Shown here: positions 62,601 to 64,000 of the stretch, one piece after another
Layout: every line of letters starts with the position of its first letter
Position numbering within the stretch: the first letter of the stretch is position 1
Assembly (NCBI GenBank): GCA_014773175.1
Contig: VXCM01000306.1
Span: 286,501 to 350,500, forward strand
Source: Lucifuga dentata
Taxonomy: Eukaryota > Chordata > Actinopteri > Ophidiiformes > Bythitidae
Direction: 5' to 3'
Length of the DNA: 64,000 bases
The notes under the pieces: generated by a model
What the model was told of the DNA's origin: nothing
Databases searched by the model: none
What the model saw: the letters and a program-made list of their open reading frames with translations, nothing else
Made by a program: the position numbers and the translations under genes

Positions 62601-63960
62601 AAACACACTCGATAATGACGATACCAGCTGACACATCACATGCAAAAGCACATGCTGGACACACATGTAAACAAACACAGCTTCCAGTCCCGACACACTC
62701 TGTTTCCTCAGCTGAGACAAATAATGGCTCTGGCCACACAGCACAGCTACCAAAAACTTTATGGTCATTTGTTCCAGGAAAGGAACCCTGAATTAGCAGC
62801 TTCTCAGAATGTCTACAGAGAGATATTTCAGTTTTCTGCCCTCTCATATGGGTTAGGATCCACTGACAAAGGCAAAGTGTTCTGGTCTCTTAAAATATTA
62901 TCATTTACTTTCTTTATAAATGATCTCATAAGGTTGTAAGGAATGATCTCACTGGATGACAGCTTGAATAGCGAACAAGATGACCCACAATCTGTCCGAC
63001 AGCCGTAAGGACAGCATGGAAAAGAGAGAGAGAGAGGGAGGGAGGGCTGTCTCTTTTCAGCTTGACATGGCATTTCATGATTTGTTTGCATTTGCTTTTC
63101 TTCCACCCTGTTCACATTTGTGTCTAAAAAGAGTCCTGGATGTCCTGACAGGTGTAATTATGGATGTGAAGACACACAAAAAACACTGACACAACATTTT
63201 TTTAGAGATTGGGGATGCATGTGACGACATACGTAGTGCAAACATAAAAGCAGACAGAACGGCATGGAATCAACTCTGTGGTTTGCACAAAGCTGCCAGA
63301 GTCCATTCCTGAGGCAAGTTATGATCTTTCTTGCTCTGCACTGTCATGTCTCGCTTAAGATTCCAACTTCTTCTTCCTCATTTTCTTGATTCTCTGTAGT
63401 TTCCCATAGATCGAATCAGCTGGGAGCAAATTCTGCTCACAAGACATTATGGTACTCCAGAATTAATCTGGATATAACTAAAGACAAGACACGAGGTGTG
63501 AACGGTACCTTCATGTGTTAGCACGGTGTCAGCAGATATAGTAGGATGGCTAAGAAAATGCAGATGTTACGGGGCCTGTGGGCAGGGCCACACCCACCAC
63601 CAATGAGATTTGGCAAACTCAATACAAACTCAATATCAATAATGTGGTGATATTTGGGCTTTCATACAAACTTTAATTCAAACTTGAAGCAGGTCATAAG
63701 GTTTTTAATTTGTGAAAAACAGGAAAAGACGACAACGCAGATATTTCGCAATATTTCACTCGCCCAAATCCCGGATGAAAGCTCGCCTCGTATCTCGATT
63801 CCAGCGTTAGACTGATGCGTATGTTCTGCATTTATCTGAGTGAGAATCTGTGTGTTTTGTTTGGTGGTCATTGCGTGTCTCACCGTGAGGGAGGTGAAGG
63901 TTAGGCAGATGCCTCCAAAGCCGTTCAGGGAGAGAGCGAGGAAGATGAGAGCTGACAGCA
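53616..63960 (-). CDS. slc43a1: Large neutral amino acid transporter SLC43A1 (LAT3), 5' exons outside window
   Basis: Eleven exons in gene order: 63960-63884, 56786-56694, 56452-56319, 56171-56047, 55776-55630, 55528-55493, 55338-55206, 55081-54952, 54808-54735, 54496-54373, 53810-53616. They join in frame and code for the last 420 or so residues (family about 560). Landmarks: [92 protein letters not shown]-type [47 protein letters not shown] and a last helix [20 protein letters not shown] with a charged tail. It is a plasma-membrane facilitative transporter of branched-chain and other neutral amino acids (major facilitator fold). The central loop (56171-56047) is variable. A 7.1-kb intron holds foldback copy G and other repeats. 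Start and N-terminal helices are not in the window. Confidence 0.92.
56969..56987 (+). promoter_or_regulatory. CTCF-like motif in slc43a1 intron
   Basis: ACACCAGAGGGCAGCGCTG matches the vertebrate CTCF core (CCASYAGRKGGCAS-like) at most positions. Such sequences also ride on old repeats, so binding is not implied. Confidence 0.35.
58385..58485. repeat. Dispersed direct repeat, left copy
   Basis: TTCCAGCCATGTAATGTCAG...AACTGATGTGTGCTTTCAAGC recurs with substitutions and small gaps at 61283-61388 in the same slc43a1 intron. The family is not recognised. Confidence 0.5.
58966..59554. mobile_element. Foldback element copy G
   Basis: It is in the large slc43a1 intron. The termini TTAAAGGACCATACC and ATATGGTCCTTTAA and both arms are intact; at 589 bp it is close to inner copy A in structure and is a good reference copy for the family. 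Confidence 0.75.
59755..59800. mobile_element. Possible decayed Tc1 terminus
   Basis: ACTACAGGCCAGAAGTATGA resembles Tc1-type termini (CAGTACAGGCCAAAAGTTTG), but no matching right end or transposase was found nearby. Confidence 0.25.
60976..61025. repeat. (ATTT)n microsatellite
   Basis: About eight to ten tandem TTTA units lie in the large slc43a1 intron. Confidence 0.8.
61283..61388. repeat. Dispersed direct repeat, right copy
   Basis: Partner of 58385-58485, in the same orientation 2.9 kb away. It shares the ordered blocks CCAGCCATGTGATGTCAG, AACTGATGTTTGCTTTCAAG and GAATGTAACT. Confidence 0.5.
61389..63883. other. slc43a1: Distal part of the large slc43a1 intron
   Basis: It holds purine-rich (62270-62350) and CA-rich (62515-62700) stretches. 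No exon or recognisable transposon was found. Open frames overlapping here show no domain resemblance or consensus splice context. Confidence 0.45.
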
Positions 63961-64000
63961 CTGCAGAGAGGAGAGGAGAGGAAGGCAGGGAAGCTAAATA

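Noticed and set aside
1..64000. Possible CRISPR array, phage, integrated virus or operon-like cluster
   Set aside because: No regularly spaced repeats with unique spacers and no recognisable viral genes; all genes are spliced vertebrate genes.

Overview
The window reads as nuclear DNA of a ray-finned fish, most likely a teleost. Evidence: spliced vertebrate genes with GT-AG introns, dense CA/GT microsatellites, Tc1/mariner derivatives, LINE-type 3' tails, and no bacterial, viral or organellar gene structure. Gene products were recognised by eye from family motifs; no database search was possible.

Gene order, left to right: the last codons of an SLC43-family transporter (probably slc43a3, +); rtn4rl2 (Nogo-receptor-like GPI protein, +); selenoh (selenoprotein H with an in-frame TGA and a candidate SECIS, +); clp1 (RNA 5'-kinase/pre-mRNA cleavage factor, +); zdhhc5 (palmitoyltransferase, +); tmx2 (thioredoxin-related ER protein, -); pmf1 (kinetochore MIS12-complex subunit, +); med19 (Mediator subunit, +); and slc43a1 (amino-acid transporter, -), whose 5' exons lie beyond the right edge. 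All except pmf1 are, from memory, neighbours on human 11q12.1 (SLC43A3, RTN4RL2, SLC43A1, CLP1, ZDHHC5, MED19, TMX2, SELENOH). This is a conserved block with local reshuffling, and pmf1 is a lineage-specific neighbour.

Layout: 1-9 kb is gene-poor and repeat-rich. 9.0-12.4 kb is rtn4rl2. 12.4-20.5 kb is a repeat-bearing intergenic stretch. 20.5-51.2 kb is a compact cluster of housekeeping genes. tmx2 and pmf1 share a divergent 181-bp promoter. zdhhc5/tmx2 and med19/slc43a1 are tail-to-tail, with polyadenylation signals about 60 and 100 bp apart. 51.3-64 kb is slc43a1, including a 7.1-kb intron. The genes do not form one pathway; the common theme is housekeeping RNA/transcription (clp1, med19), redox (selenoh, tmx2), membrane-protein lipidation (zdhhc5) and mitosis (pmf1).

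Beyond the genes: (i) seven copies of an unnamed foldback element, each ending in TTAAAGGACC-type inverted termini, make up about 7% of the window, and one copy carries a decayed THAP-like finger; (ii) ten single-N gaps are each flanked by a roughly 62-67 bp direct duplication, which looks like unmerged contig ends and puts a false frameshift into zdhhc5; (iii) zdhhc5 coding exon 3 is bracketed by complementary (GT)n and (CA)n tracts. I saw no CRISPR array, operon-type system or viral locus.
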